Part shown: piece after piece, positions 8,017 to 20,600 of the stretch
How positions within the stretch are numbered: position 1 is the first letter of the stretch
Layout of the letters: the number at the start of each line of letters is the position of its first letter
DNA from: Bubalus kerabau
Taxonomy: Eukaryota; Chordata; Mammalia; Artiodactyla; Bovidae
Reading direction: 5' to 3'
Assembly: GCF_029407905.1 (NCBI RefSeq)
Contig: NC_073642.1
Coordinates: 310,001 to 374,000, forward strand
Length of the DNA: 64,000 nucleotides
Notes under the pieces: generated by a model
The model's input: the letters and a program-made list of their open reading frames with translations, nothing else
Told to the model about the DNA's origin: nothing
Database searches by the model: none
Translations under genes and position numbers: made by a program

Positions 8017-10821
8017 CTTCCCAGCTTCTAGCGTTCACGCCCGGGTAGGAGCAGGATGTAGGAGTATGGGAGATGTGTCTGGAGCCTGACAGCCTCAGCT
8101 CCGCTCTGGCCTGCCCTTTGGACCTAGGAGCCAGGCCAACTTGCAGAGGGCTTAGGGCCCCATTGTATGCAAACTACAAAGGCCTACCGCAAGGAGAGCT
8201 CTGTCCGAGGGAAGGGAAGCACCCCAGGCTGCATTCCCAAGATGTTGTTTAGCCGCCCAGACTCAGCGCTGCACAGGGGTAATCAGGCTCTCTGTGGCCG
8301 CACCTTCACACACAGGTATGTCTCCGTAGGAATCAAGAAAGATCCTGACAGAGTGAGGTTCGTTAGAGCTATACTAAAGAGCAAAGGCTTGTCCATGTGG
8401 TCTTGCCTTCCCCTGTGCCTTTGTGTCTCCAGGCTCGGCCCCAGCTCCGTGGAAACAACCCCTGAGAAAATATCTTCAAGATCCACTTTTCCCAGTGTCT
8501 GGGAACCGGGGTTCGTAGGAGGAGAGAAAAGCACGCCTCCATAGGGAACGAAAAGGCAGCCCACCTGCCTGTGTTTTGAAGCCTCTATTTGGAAGGAATG
8601 GGTTAGCTTCTCCTAAAGGAGACCTCCAGATCTGCTCAGAAGTCGGTAATTCCAGAGGCAGGGTACTGGTTCCTGACTGCCCTTTGCTAGCCTTGCAAAG
8701 ATATTCCTAGATTCTAGAGTTATTTTCCATGAAGGAGCAGGCTTCGGGAATGTGTCAGACGGGACTGGCTCCTTATTGACCTCAGCTCAGCTATTGCCTT
8801 TCCATTCAAACTAGGACAAGGCCCTACTTTATGAAGGGTAAGGATCTTCTTCTTTGCAAACTGCCAAGGGCTACAGCAATGAGACCTCTGTCAAGGTGAG
8901 GGAAGCCTAAGAGGATGGATTCTCAAGCAGGTGCTTTGCCACAAAGCATCAGCACCCCACGGAGAGAATCAAGCTCCCTGTGCACCAATGTTGGGAGTGT
9001 AGCTTCACACACAGAGTTGTCTCTATAGGAGCCAAGAATGTTCCTGAGAGATTAGGTTCACTAAACCTCTCCTACAGAGCATAGACCTGTCCATGTGGTT
9101 TTGCCTTCCCCTGTGAGTTGGGTCCTCGAGGTCCGCCACACCTCCGGGGAAACTGTCCCTGAGAAAAGATCTCCAGGGTCCGCTTCGCCGAGGCTGGGAA
9201 ATGCTGTTCACATGAAGTAAGGCAAGCGAATCTCCTGCAGAGTAAAAGAGGCCTTACAGTCCCTGGAGGAGCAGGCTGCCAGAATGTGTGAAACCTGACT
9301 GTTGCCTTACTGGCCTCAGCTCCACCATTGCCTGTTCATCCGAGCTAGCACCCAGGCCTACTTGGAAAAGCGTTTGGGTGCAGATTTCTACAAAGTGCCA
9401 AGGGCTACAGCAGTGAGAATTCTCTCGGTGGTAAGGGAGAGCATTTTATGGATTCTCAAGCTGTTTTCTGAACGACAGGTTCAAAATGAACTGAGAGAAT
9501 CAGGCTCTCTGTGCCCCTATGTTAGGTACGCAGCTTCACACACAGAAGTGTCTCTATAGGAGCCAAGAATGTTCCTGAGAGATGAGGTTCACTAGAAGTC
9601 TGCTACAGAGCATAGACCTGTCCATATGGTTTTGCCTTGCCCTGTGAGTTGGGTCCCTGAGGTCCGCCCCAGCTCAGGGGAAGGAGCCCCTGAGAAAAGA
9701 TCTCCAGGGACCGCTATTCCCCCAGGCTGGCAAACGCAGTTCACAGGAGGTAACACAAGCGAGCCTCCTGCAAGGCACAACAGGCCTTAGTCTCCCTGGA
9801 CGATCAGGCTGCCAGAGTGTGTGAGACCTGACTGGTGCCTTACTGGCCTCAGCTCCGCCATTGCGTGTTTCTCCGAACTAGGACCCAGGCCTACTAGGAG
9901 AAGGGTTTGGGTATGGATTTCTATAATACTGCCAAGGGGTATAGCAATGAGAACTGTGTCACGGGTAAGGAAGAGCATTGTATGGATTTTCAAGCTGTTG
10001 TTTGAACGACAGCTTCAAAGCTGCACAGAGAGAATCAGACTCTGTGTCTCCATGTTCGGTACACAGCTTCACAGACAGGGGTGTCTCCATAGGAAACAAG
10101 AACGTTCCTGACAGAGTGAAGTTCACTAGAGCTCTCCTAGAGAGCAAAGACTTGTCCATGTGGTTTTTCTTCCCCTGTGCGTTTGGGGCTCCAGGCTCGG
10201 CCCCAGCTCTGTGGAAACAACCCCTGAGAAAAGATCTTCAAGATCCGCTTTTCCCAGAGGCTGGGATGTGGGGTTCATAGGAGGCGGGAAAGCAGGCCTC
10301 CTTCAGAGAGCAAGAGGCAGCCAAGCGGCCTGCGTTTGGAAGCCTCTATTTGGAAGAATGGGTTAGCTTCCCCTAAGGGAGACCTCCAGATCTGTTCAGA
10401 AGTCAGTAATTCCAGAGGCAGGGTGCAGGCTCCTGACTGCTCTTTGCCAGCCTTGCAGAGACATTCCTAGATTACAGCGTTATTTTCCATGAAGGAGCAG
10501 GCTTCGGGAATATGTCAGAGTTGACTGGCGCCTTATTGGCCTCAGCTCAGCTCTTGCCTTTCCTTTCAAACTAGGACAAGGGCCCACTTTATGAAAGGTA
10601 AGGGTCCTCTTCTTTCCAAACTGCCAAGGGCTACAGCAATGAGACCTCTGTCAAGGCGAGGGAAGCGTAAGCTGATGGATTCTCAAGCAGGTGCTTTGCC
10701 ACAAAGCATCAGCACCCCACGGAAAGAATCTGGCTCCCTTTGCCCCTACGTTGCGTGTGTAGCTACATGCACAGAGGTGTCTCGATAGGAGCCAAGAATG
10801 TTCCTGAGAGAGGAGGTTCAC
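8017..10821 (+). repeat. Second tandem family (alternating ~692/533-bp monomers), copy 1 left of the LTR
   Basis: The landmark CCTCAGCTC recurs near 8090, 8782, 9312, 9847 and 10538, giving spacings of 692, 530, 535 and 691 bp. The short class lacks about 150-160 bp present in the long class, between the GCAAGCGAGCCTCC and GGAGCAGGCT parts. Long and short classes alternate as a ~1.23-kb dimer in most of the array. The long-monomer size is near that reported for the bovine 1.723 (satellite II) family, but I cannot confirm identity. Open frames are short and not conserved. Confidence 0.85.
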
Positions 10822-12121
10822 TGTTGGGGGCCAGAGTGAGGCACTCCGCCCATGGCAAAGGTCATGAGGAAGGAGGCTCGACATACGCAAAGGTGGGATC
10901 GAGCCTCAGGAGTCCCCCTGGAAATCCTCGAGCATCTACCCCCATAACCAGAGCCTGCCTACCTTACTACTTTGTGCTCTCACCTACACCTCTGACTTTA
11001 TGGGGGGCTGTCCCCCACCACCTCTTTCGGAGAAGGAGTTAACCTAGAGCTCCAGTTGATAAAAACCCCTGGGTGTGACAAGAGTGTTTTAACCTACAAA
11101 CTCCTCTGAAGGTTCTCTAGCCTGCCTGACAGGCTTGTCCGGCCACATGTGATTGCTCACAGCCTCCCAACCATGAGAGGCACGAGATGCTTTAAACCTT
11201 CTAAAAACAGGTTCCTTAGAAAAGTTAGAAAATTATTAGTATAAGTATAATGGGCTGATTAGAAATCATATTGGTGAAGGGTTTTTCATTTGTTGAGCTG
11301 ATGTTTACTGCTAAGTCTCCACATCCCCTGCCCTTATACACATTAATGAATATATAGAAGAAATAAGTATTAACCTTTGATATAAATCACGTTAGACCTT
11401 AGGCTAAGTACTTTCCTTAACTAAAACCCACTACACCCTCACCCTATAGGAATGTAACTTTATTTGGGTGGCGTCTGTTTTAAGAATAATCACCCCTGGA
11501 GAAATAAGTGTCCTGGTTGACTGACCGCTGTCACAAGGAGAGGGTCGTAAATTGTCAGCAGGCCCCCCGTCCAGAAGATGATGTAACACCCCTAAGACCT
11601 CTGTATACTTTGGTATGAAGCACCTGACTTTGATAAAAGTCAGGACTGCTGACCCCACGTGACTTTTGCATAACATCTCAGTGTATAAAAGTAGACCATG
11701 GAAAATAAAGAATTGGGATCAGTTTCTCGAAATACTGGTCTCCCCATGTCTCTCTCTCTCTCTCACTCTGGTTGAGTCTCCATCTGGAGCGCGGAACCCA
11801 CCAAGCTTACTAATTTTGCCTGGGCTTCTAAGATCCGACCGGGAAGGCCTCAGTGTCTCCTCTCCTTCGGGAGAACGGAAGGACGCCTGCGGCCTACGTA
11901 AGTGGTGCAAGCTTCTTGTCTTGAAGTTTTATTGGTCCCCCGCGTAAACCAAGCTACTCAGCCTCTTTTCTCCACTGAATTTTCCTACTGAGCTATCCTC
12001 ATTTTATTACTCTTTATATCCTTAATTAACGTTTAATTAAGCAGTTGTTCCCTGACCCTCGCCTACGCCGTCTCTGCTTCGAATACCCTGGATCAGCTGG
12101 GGCTGGACCCCGGCAGTTCAC
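10816..12121 (+). mobile_element. Solo LTR of an endogenous retrovirus (class II/ERVK-like), copy 1, with 6-bp target-site duplication
   Basis: The LTR is 10822-12115 (1,294 bp). It begins TGTTGGGGGCC, ends GACCCCGGCA, and is flanked by an exact 6-bp duplication, GTTCAC at 10816-10821 and 12116-12121. A 6-bp duplication with TG...CA ends is typical of beta-retrovirus-like (class II) insertions. It has a TATA box (11684-11690), an AATAAA (11704-11709) and a CT run (about 11745-11765). There is no internal retroviral sequence, so it is a solo LTR left by LTR-LTR recombination. Its small open frames are not viral genes. The second monomer family resumes exactly after the duplication. The best-known bovine candidate is the BTLTR1-type LTR reported inside bovine satellites; I state that from memory. 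Confidence 0.88.
11684..11709 (+). promoter_or_regulatory. LTR TATA box and AATAAA signal, copy 1
   Basis: TATAAAA at 11684-11690 and AATAAA at 11704-11709 lie only about 20 bp apart. The polyadenylation signal would therefore sit upstream of, or at, the expected cap site. Confidence 0.65.
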
Positions 12122-14601
12122 TAGAGATCTCCTACAGAGCATAGACCTGTCCATTTGGTTTTGCCTTCCCCTGTGAGTTGGGTCCCCGAGGTCCGCCCCA
12201 ACTCCGGGGAAACAGCCCCTGAGAAAAGATCTCCAGGAACTGCTTTCCGCCCAGGCTGGGAAACGCTGTTCACAGGAAGAAAGGCAAGCGAGCCTCCTGA
12301 AGGGAAATAGAGGCCTTACTGTCCCTGGAGGAGCAGGCTGCCAGAGTGTGTGACACCTGACTGGTGCCTTACTGGCCTCAGCTCCGCTATTGCATGTTCA
12401 TCTGAACTTGAACCCAGGCCTACTTGGAGAAGTGTTTGTGTGCCGATTTCCAGAAACTGCGAAGGGCTACAGCAATGATAACTCTCTCAGTGGTAAGGGA
12501 GAGCATTGTGTGGATTCTCAATTTGTTGTTTGAACGACAGCGTCAAAGCTGCACAGAGAGAATCAGGTCTCTGTGTCTCTATGTTGGCAATGCAGCTTCC
12601 CACACAGAGATGTCCCCGTTGGAGCCAAGAACAGTCCCCATAGACTGAGGTTCACTAGAGCACTCCTAGAGAGCAAAGACTTATCCATGCGGTTTTCCCT
12701 TCCCCTGTGCGTGTGGGTCTCTGGGATCAGCCCCTGCTCCTTGGAAACAGCCTCTGAGAAAAGATCTCCAAGAACCTCTTATCACCCAGGCTGGGAAGTG
12801 GAGTTCACAGGAGGTGGGATAAGCAAGCTTCCTTCGGCAAGAAGAGACAGCCAACCGGCCTGTGTTTGGAAGCCTATATTTGCAAGGAATGGGTTAGTTT
12901 CTCCTGACCGAGACCGCCAGATGTGCTGAGAAGATAGAAATTCCAGAGGCAGGGTCGAGGTTCCTGACTGCCCTTTGCCAGCCTTGCAAAGACATTCCCA
13001 GATTCTAACGTTATTTTCCATGAAGGAGCTGGCATTGGGAATATGTCAGACTTGACTGGCGCCTTACTGGCTTCAGCTCAGCTACTGCCTTTCCATTCAA
13101 ACAAGGACAAGGGCCTACTTGGTGAAGGGTAAGGGTCTGCTTCTTTCCAAACTGCCAAGGACTACAGCAATGAGACCTCTGTCAAGGTGAGGGAAGCCTA
13201 TGCGGATGGATTCTTAGCAGGTGCTTTGCCACAAAGCATCAGCACCCACGGAGAGAATCAGACTCCCTTTGCCACTATGTTGGGTGTGTAGCTTCATGCA
13301 CAGAGGTGTCTCTGTAGAAGCCAAGAATGTTCCTGAGAGATGAGGTTCACTAGAGCTCTCCTACAGAGCATAGACCTGTCCATGTGGTTTTGTCTTCCTC
13401 TGTGAGTTGGGCCCCCGAAGTCCGACCCAGGTCCAGGGAAACAGCCCCTGAGAAAAAATCTCCAGGAACAGCTTTGCGCCCAGGCTGGGAAATGCAGTTC
13501 ACAGGAGGCAAGGCAAGCGAGCCTCCTACAGGGAAAAAGAGGCCTTACTGCTCCTGGACGATCAGGCTGCAAGAGTGTGTGAGACCTCACTTGTGCCTTA
13601 CTGGCCTCAGCTCCGCCGTTGCCTGTTGTTCCGAGCTAGGACCCAGGCCTACTTGGAGAAGGGTTAGGGTGCGGATTTCTACAAACTGTCAAGGACGACA
13701 GCAATGAGAATTCTCTTAGCAGTAAGGGAGAGCATTGTATGGATTCTCAAGCTGTTGTTTGAATGACAGCTTCAAAGCTACACAGAGAGAATCAGGCTCT
13801 CTGTTCCCCTATTTTGGCTGTGCAGCTTCACACACAGAATTTGACTCTGTTGGAGCCAGAAATATTCCTGAAAGACTTAGGCTCACCAAAGCTGTCCTCC
13901 AGAGCAAAGACATTGGATGTGGTTTTGACTTCCCTTGTCAGTATGGGTCCCCTAGCTTGGCCCCAGCTCCGGGGATACAGCCTCTGAAAAAAATCTTCCA
14001 AGAAGCGATTTTCCTCCAGGCTGTTAAGCGGAATTCGCAGTTTGCAAGTTAAGGAAGCCTGCTTCGTGGAAGAGCAAGCAGCCAACTGGCCCTGTGTTAG
14101 GAAGCCTGTATTTGAAAGGAATGGGTTAGCTTCTACAGCGGGAAAACCTCAGATCTGCTCAGGGGACTGAAATACTAGAGTCAGGGTCGAGGTTCTCCCT
14201 TGTCCTTTGCGCACCTTGCAAAGACATTCCTAGCTTCTAGCGTTAGTGTCCCTGTAGTAGCAGGCTGCAGGAGAGTGTGATAAATGACTGCCGCGATCCT
14301 GTCCTCAGCTCCGCTATTGACTTTCTATTCGAACTAGAACCCAGGCCTACTTTGAGAGGGGTTATGGTCCAGTGTTTTCAAAGTGCCAAGGGCTACGGCA
14401 ATGTGAGCTCTATCAGAGGTAAGAAAAGAGCAATTGGTTGGATTCTTCAGCTGCTGCGTGGCTGCACAGCTTCCGCGCCGCATGGAGAGCATGAGGCTCC
14501 TTGTGGCCCTATTTTGGGTATGCAGCAACATGCACACAGAATGTCTGTGTTCACTTATGTACAGGCTTATGAACACTAGAGCTCTCCTACAGAGCAAAGA
14601 C
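12116..14601 (+). repeat. Second tandem family, copy 1 right of the LTR
   Basis: It continues the 692/533-bp monomers interrupted by the LTR, with the landmark near 12376, 13069, 13604 and 14303 (spacings 693, 535 and 699 bp). The last monomer (about 14050-14601) is the most diverged. The array ends within GAGCAAAGACCACTCAGTGG, where it passes straight into 1.4-kb satellite. Confidence 0.85.
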
Positions 14602-17600
14602 CACTCAGTGGGCTCCAAGAGATACGTGTCGCGACTCGAGAAGAGAGTGGAGTCCTTTGCTTCCCCTCGAGATGAGGCCTGACTCCCCGGGTGAGTATGG
14701 AATGCAACCCCAAATCCCTGTCGCCTATGGAGAGGAACATTAAGTCCTGGATACAAGCCTAGATGAGGTCTAGTTTGCCCTTCAGTGAATGGAGCCCAAT
14801 CCCCAGCTCTTCCTGGCAACTCGAATGGAAGATTAGACTTCCTGGGCCAACACAAGAGGAAGCCTGAATTCCCCGTCGTAATTCGAGAATCCCACCGCAA
14901 CTCGAGAAAAACCACGTGCTTCCCTCGTCATCGCAAGATGAGGCCCTTTGTCCGCTACAGCATCTCAAGAGAAGTCCCACGTTCCATCCTGAAGTGGGAA
15001 ACGGTACTTGGCACCCTTGATGCGACCCCAAAAGTTCCGCGACATACCAGACTCACTCAAGGGGAACACCGAGGTTCCCGGCACCACTTCATCTGAGCCC
15101 CTTCTCCTCTCCTGATTGCGACAGGAGGGTCGACTCCCCTTCTCTGTCTGCAAGGGGTTCCCGACCTTCCGGGCGCACCTCAGGATGAGGCCAGTCTCAT
15201 GAGGAAGTTCGAGACGTAGCCTCGTGGGTGGTGCCACATGTCGAAAGACCCCAATTTCACTTTCCACTCTTGAGAAGGACCCGAGGCCCGGACCCCTCTT
15301 CGAAGGCAACCCTGTGGGTGAAGGCACAACACGAAGGGGCACTGCCACCACCGTGCATCGTCCGCAAAGACCCGCGGGTTCCACACACAGCTCGACGAGG
15401 GGCCTGAGACCCCCTGAGCAACTCGAGAGGCCAGCGGGGTTCCCTTCCTCAGACAAGACGAGGCCTGACTCTCCTGTCCCAACTCTGCAGGGACCCTGCG
15501 GTCGGAGTCCGAAACGGAGAGGAAGCCTGAGGTTCCTGCCTCCCCTCGAGGTGAGGCCCTCTTCCGTTGCGCCAGACCCAGCGGAGTCCCGAGGGGCCCC
15601 GCCACCTCCACAGGTTCCCTAGCCTCTCAGAGGCACCCTGGGAAGTTCCCTAAGGTCCCCGGCAGAAGGCGAGGGAAACGAGGGTTTCCCGCCGCCCCCC
15701 GAGAAAGACCTCGAGAGTCCTTCTTCAACGCGTCTCGAGGCCCTAGTCCCCTCCCGTGACTCGAGAGCCATGACGCGCTCCCCCTCGCCACGCGCATGGA
15801 GACCTGACTTCCCTGGCGCCGCACGAGAGGCTCCCTGAGATCCTCGTCGTGCCTCGGGAGAAAACCCCCACGGGCGCCGCAGCTCGAGGAAAACCCGGAG
15901 ACGCCCCCGTCCTCGCGAGCTGAGGGCCTTCTTTTCCTGCATGGCCTGGAGAGCAATCCCGGGTCCTCTCTCCAAACGGAAGAGGAGGCTGGACTCCCTT
16001 GAGGCCGCTCAGGGGGCTCCAAGAGACCCGCGTCGCGACTCGAGAGGAGATCGGAGTCCTTGGCTTCCCCTCGAGACGAGGCCTGACTCCCCGGGGGAGC
16101 CTGGAATGCAACCCCCAGATCCCTGCCTTCCCTGGAGAGGAAAATTAGGTCCCGGACACACGCTTAGGTGAGATCTCTTCGGCCCTGCAGTGACTCGAGC
16201 GCAACCCCCAGCTTTCCCTGGCAACCCGAGGGGAAGATTGGGCTTCCCAGGGCCAACTCAAGGGGAAGGCTGAGATCCCCGTCGTAACTCGAGAATGCCG
16301 CCGCAACTCGAGAAAAACCACGTGGTTCCCACCTCTTGGCAAGATGAGGCCCTTGCCCGCCACGGCGTCTCAAGGGAAGTCCCCTGTTCTGCCCTGAAGG
16401 GCGAAACGGTCCCTGACAGCCTTCCTGCGACCCCCAAGAGTCCCCCGACACGCCGGGTTCCCCCGAGGGGAACACCGAGGGTCCCGGCACCGCTTCCTCT
16501 GAGCCCCTTCTCCCCTCCTGATCGCGACAGGAGAGGCGATTCCCCTGCGTGGTCTGGAAGGGGTTCTCGGCCTTCCCGGCGCACCTCAGAATGAGGCCGG
16601 TCTCACGAGGAAATTCGAGACGAGCCACGTGGGTGGGGCCACATGCCGAACGCCCCCGATTCCCCGGTCCGCCCTTGAGAAGGACCCGAGGCCCGGACCC
16701 CTCTTCGAAGGCAACCCTGTGGGTGAAGGCACAACACGAAGGGGCACTGCCACCCCCGTGCATCGTGCGCAAAGACCCGCGGGTGCCACACACAGCTCGA
16801 CGAGGGGCCTGAGACCCCCTGAGCAACTCGAGAGGCCAGCGGGGTTCCCTTCCTCAGACAAGACGAGGCCTGACTCTCCTGTCCCAACTCTTCAGGGACC
16901 CTGCGGTCGGAGTCCGAAACGGAGAGGAAGCCTGAGGTTCCTGCCTCCCCTCGAGGTGAGGCCCTCTTCCGTTGCGCCAGACCCAGCAGAGTCCCGAGGG
17001 GCCCCGCCACCTCCGCAGGATCCCTCGCCTCTCAGAGGCACCCTGGGAAGTTCCCTAAGGTCCCCGGCAGAAGGCGAGGGAAACGAGGGTTTCCCGCCAC
17101 CCCCCGACAAAGACCTCTAGAGTCCATCTTCAACGCGTCTCGTGGACCTAGTCCCCTCCCTTGACTCGAGAGCCAGGACACGCTCCCCCTCGCCACGCGC
17201 ATGGAGACCTTACTTCCCTGGCGCCGCACGAGAGGCTCCCTGAGATCCTCGTCGTGCCTCTGGACAAAACCCCCATGGGCGCCGCAGCTCGAGGATCACC
17301 TGAGACGCCCCCTTCCTCGCGAGCTGAGGTCCTTCTTTTCCTGCATGGCCTGGAGAGCAATCCCGGGTCCTCTCTCCAAACTGAAGAGGAGGCTTGATTC
17401 CCTTGAGGCCACTCAGTGGGCTCCAAGAGATCCGCGTCATGGCTCGAGAGGAGAGCGCAGTCCTTTGCTTCCCCTCGAGGCGAAGCCTGACTCCCCGGTG
17501 GAGTCTGGAGTGCGACCCCGAGACCCTTGTCTTCCCATGAGAGGACTATTAGGTCCTGGACACACGCCTAGATGAGGTCTCTTTGGCCCTGCAGTGACTC

Positions 17601-20600
17601 GAGCACAACCCCCAGCTTTCGCTCGCAACTCGAAGGGAAGTTTGGGCTTCCCAGGGCCAACACAAGAGGAAGCCTGAAATCCCCGTCGTAACTCGAGAAT
17701 CCCGCCGCAACTCGGGAAAAACCACGTGGTTCCATCGTCTTCGCAGCATGAGCCCCTTGCCCGCCACAGCGTCTCAAAAGAAGTCCCACGTACCTACTGA
17801 AGTGCAAAATGGTACTCTGCACCCATGATGGCACCCGCAAAGTTCCCCAACGTACATGCCTCACTCGAGGGCAACACCCATGTTCCCCACACCACATCAT
17901 TTGAGCCCCTTCTCCCCTCCTGATTGCAACAGGAGTGTCGATTCTCCTGCTTTGTCTGGAAGGTGTTACCGATCTTCCCAGCGCACCTCAGAATGAGGCC
18001 GGTCTCACGAGGAAATTGGAGATGTAGCCTCGTGGGTGGTGCCACATGCGGAAAGACCCCATTTCCTGGTCCGCTATTAATAAGAACCCAATGCTCGTAC
18101 ACTTCTTCGAATGCATCCCGTTGGATGAAGGCACAATAAGGAGGGGCCCTGCACACCCATGCATCTTTTGGAAAATTCTGCAGGTTCCACATACAGCTCG
18201 ACAAGTGGTCTGTTACCTCGTGAACAACTCGAGAGGCAAGCTAAGTTTCATTTCTCCACAGAATACGAGGCCTGACTCTCCTGTCCCAACTCTGCAGGAA
18301 TCCTGAGATTGGAGTCTGAAATGGAGAGGAACCCTGAGGTTCCTTCCTCAACACGAGATGAGGCCCTCTTGCATTATACCACACCCAGTGGTGTCCCGAG
18401 TGGCCCCTCCCAACTCCACAGAATCCCTGACTTCTCAGAGGCACCATGTTAAGCTCCCTGAGGTCACCGGCACAAGTCGAGAAAAACCAGGGTTTCCTGC
18501 CGCAACAGGAGAAAGACCTTGAGAGTCGTTCTTCAACGCCTCTTGAGGCCCGATGCCCCTACCATGACTCGAGAGCAATGACGCGCTCCCCCTCCACACG
18601 TGCATGGAGACCTGATTTTCCTGTCACCACACGAGAGACTCCCTGAGCTCCCCATCGTATCTTGTGAGAAACCCCATCCTGGCACCGCACCTCGAGAAAA
18701 TGCACAAGACGCCCCTGTCATCACGATATGAGGGCCTTCTTTTCCTGCATGGCCTGGAGAGCAATCCCGAGTCCTCTCTCCAATCTCCACAGGAGGCTTG
18801 ACTCCCTTTAGGCCACACAATGGGCTCTAAGAGATACCCGTCACGACTCAAGAGGAGAGGGGAGTCCATTCATTACCCTCTTGAAGAGGCCTGACTCCTC
18901 GGGAGGATCTGGAATGCAACTCCGAGATCCCTGTTGCCCCTTGAAAGGAACATTAGGTCCTAGACACAAGCCTAGATGAGGTCTCTTTTGCCCTGCAATA
19001 ACTCGAACCAACCCCCAGCTCTAGCTCTCAACTCGTATGGAAATTTGGACTTCCCTGGGCCAACACAAGAGGAAGCCTGAATTCCCTGCCGCAACTCGAG
19101 AAAAACCACGTGGTTCCCCCGTCATCACAAGATGGGGCCCGTGCTCACTACAGCGTCTCAAGAGAAGTCCCACGTTCTGTGTTGAAGTGCGAAACGTTAC
19201 TTGGCACCCTTAATGCGACCCCAAATGTTCCCCGACACACCGGTTTCATTTGAGGGGAACACCGAGGTTCCCGGCACCACTTCTTTTGAGCCCCTTCTCC
19301 CCTCCTGATAGCGACAAGAGGGTCGATTCCCCTGCTTTGACTTAAAGGGGTTCCCGACATTCACGGCGCACCTCAGGATGAAGCCGGACTCATGGGAAAT
19401 TTCGAGACGTGGCCTCGTGGGGGGTGCCACATGCCGAAAGACCCCGATTTCCCAGTACACTCTTGAGAAGAACCCGATGACCAGACACCTCTTTGAAGAC
19501 AACCCTGTGGATGAAGGTACAACAAAAGGGGCACTGACACCCCTGTGCATCGTCCAGAAAAACCCACAGGTTCCACATACAGCTCTACAAGAGGCCTGTC
19601 ACCCCGTGAACAACTCGAGATGCAAGCGGATTTCCATTCCTCCACACAAGATGAGTCCTGACTCTCCTCTCCCAACTCTGCAGGAACATGCGATCCGAGG
19701 CAGAAATGAAGAGGAAACCTGATGTTCCTGCTTTATCTAAAGATGATGCCTTTTTCCATTTCACCAAACCCAGTGGAGTTCCGAGAGGTCACTCCCAACT
19801 CCACAGTATCCCTGATTTCACAGAGGCACCTGAGAAGCTCCCTGACGTAACATGCATGAGTCGAGGGAACCCATGGTTTCCTGCCACAACCTGAGAAAGA
19901 CCTTGAGAGTCCTTCTTCAATGCGTCTTGAGGTCCAAATCCCCTATCATGACAAGAGAGCAATGACACACTCCCCCTCGCCACGCGCATGGAGACCTGAC
20001 TTCCCTGGCGCCACACAAGATGCTCCCTGAGCTCCCAGCCTTACCACGTGGGAAACACCACACTTGTGCCTCAGCTCGAGAAAACCCACGAGATGCCCCT
20101 GTCATCGCGAGATGAGGGCCTTCTTTTTCTGCATGGCCTGGAGAGCAATACCGAGTCCTCTCTCCAAAATCCACAGGAAGCTTGGCTCCCTGTAGGCCAC
20201 TCAGTGGGCTCCAAGAGATATCCATCGCGACTCGAGAGGAGAGTGGAGTCATTTGCTTCCCCTCGAGACGAGGCCTGACTCCCCGGGTGAGTCTGGAATG
20301 CAACCCCGAGATCCCTGTCGCCCCTGGAGAGGAACATTAGATCCTGGACACAAGCCAAGATGAGGTCTCTTTTTCCCTACAGTGACTCGTGCGCAATCCC
20401 CAGCTCTCCCTCGCAACTCGAATTGAAGATTGGACTTCCCTGGGACAACACAAGAGGAAGCCTGAAATCCCCGTCGTAACTCGAGAATCCCGCCGTAACT
20501 CGAGAAAAACCAAGTGGTTGGCCCATCATCGCAATATGAGGCACTTTCCCGCTACAGCGTCTCAAGAGTAGTCCCACGTTCCATCTTGAAGTGCGAAACA

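Noticed and set aside
10822..12115. A complete endogenous provirus
   Set aside because: Only one LTR lies between the two 6-bp duplications, with no internal sequence. It is a solo LTR.
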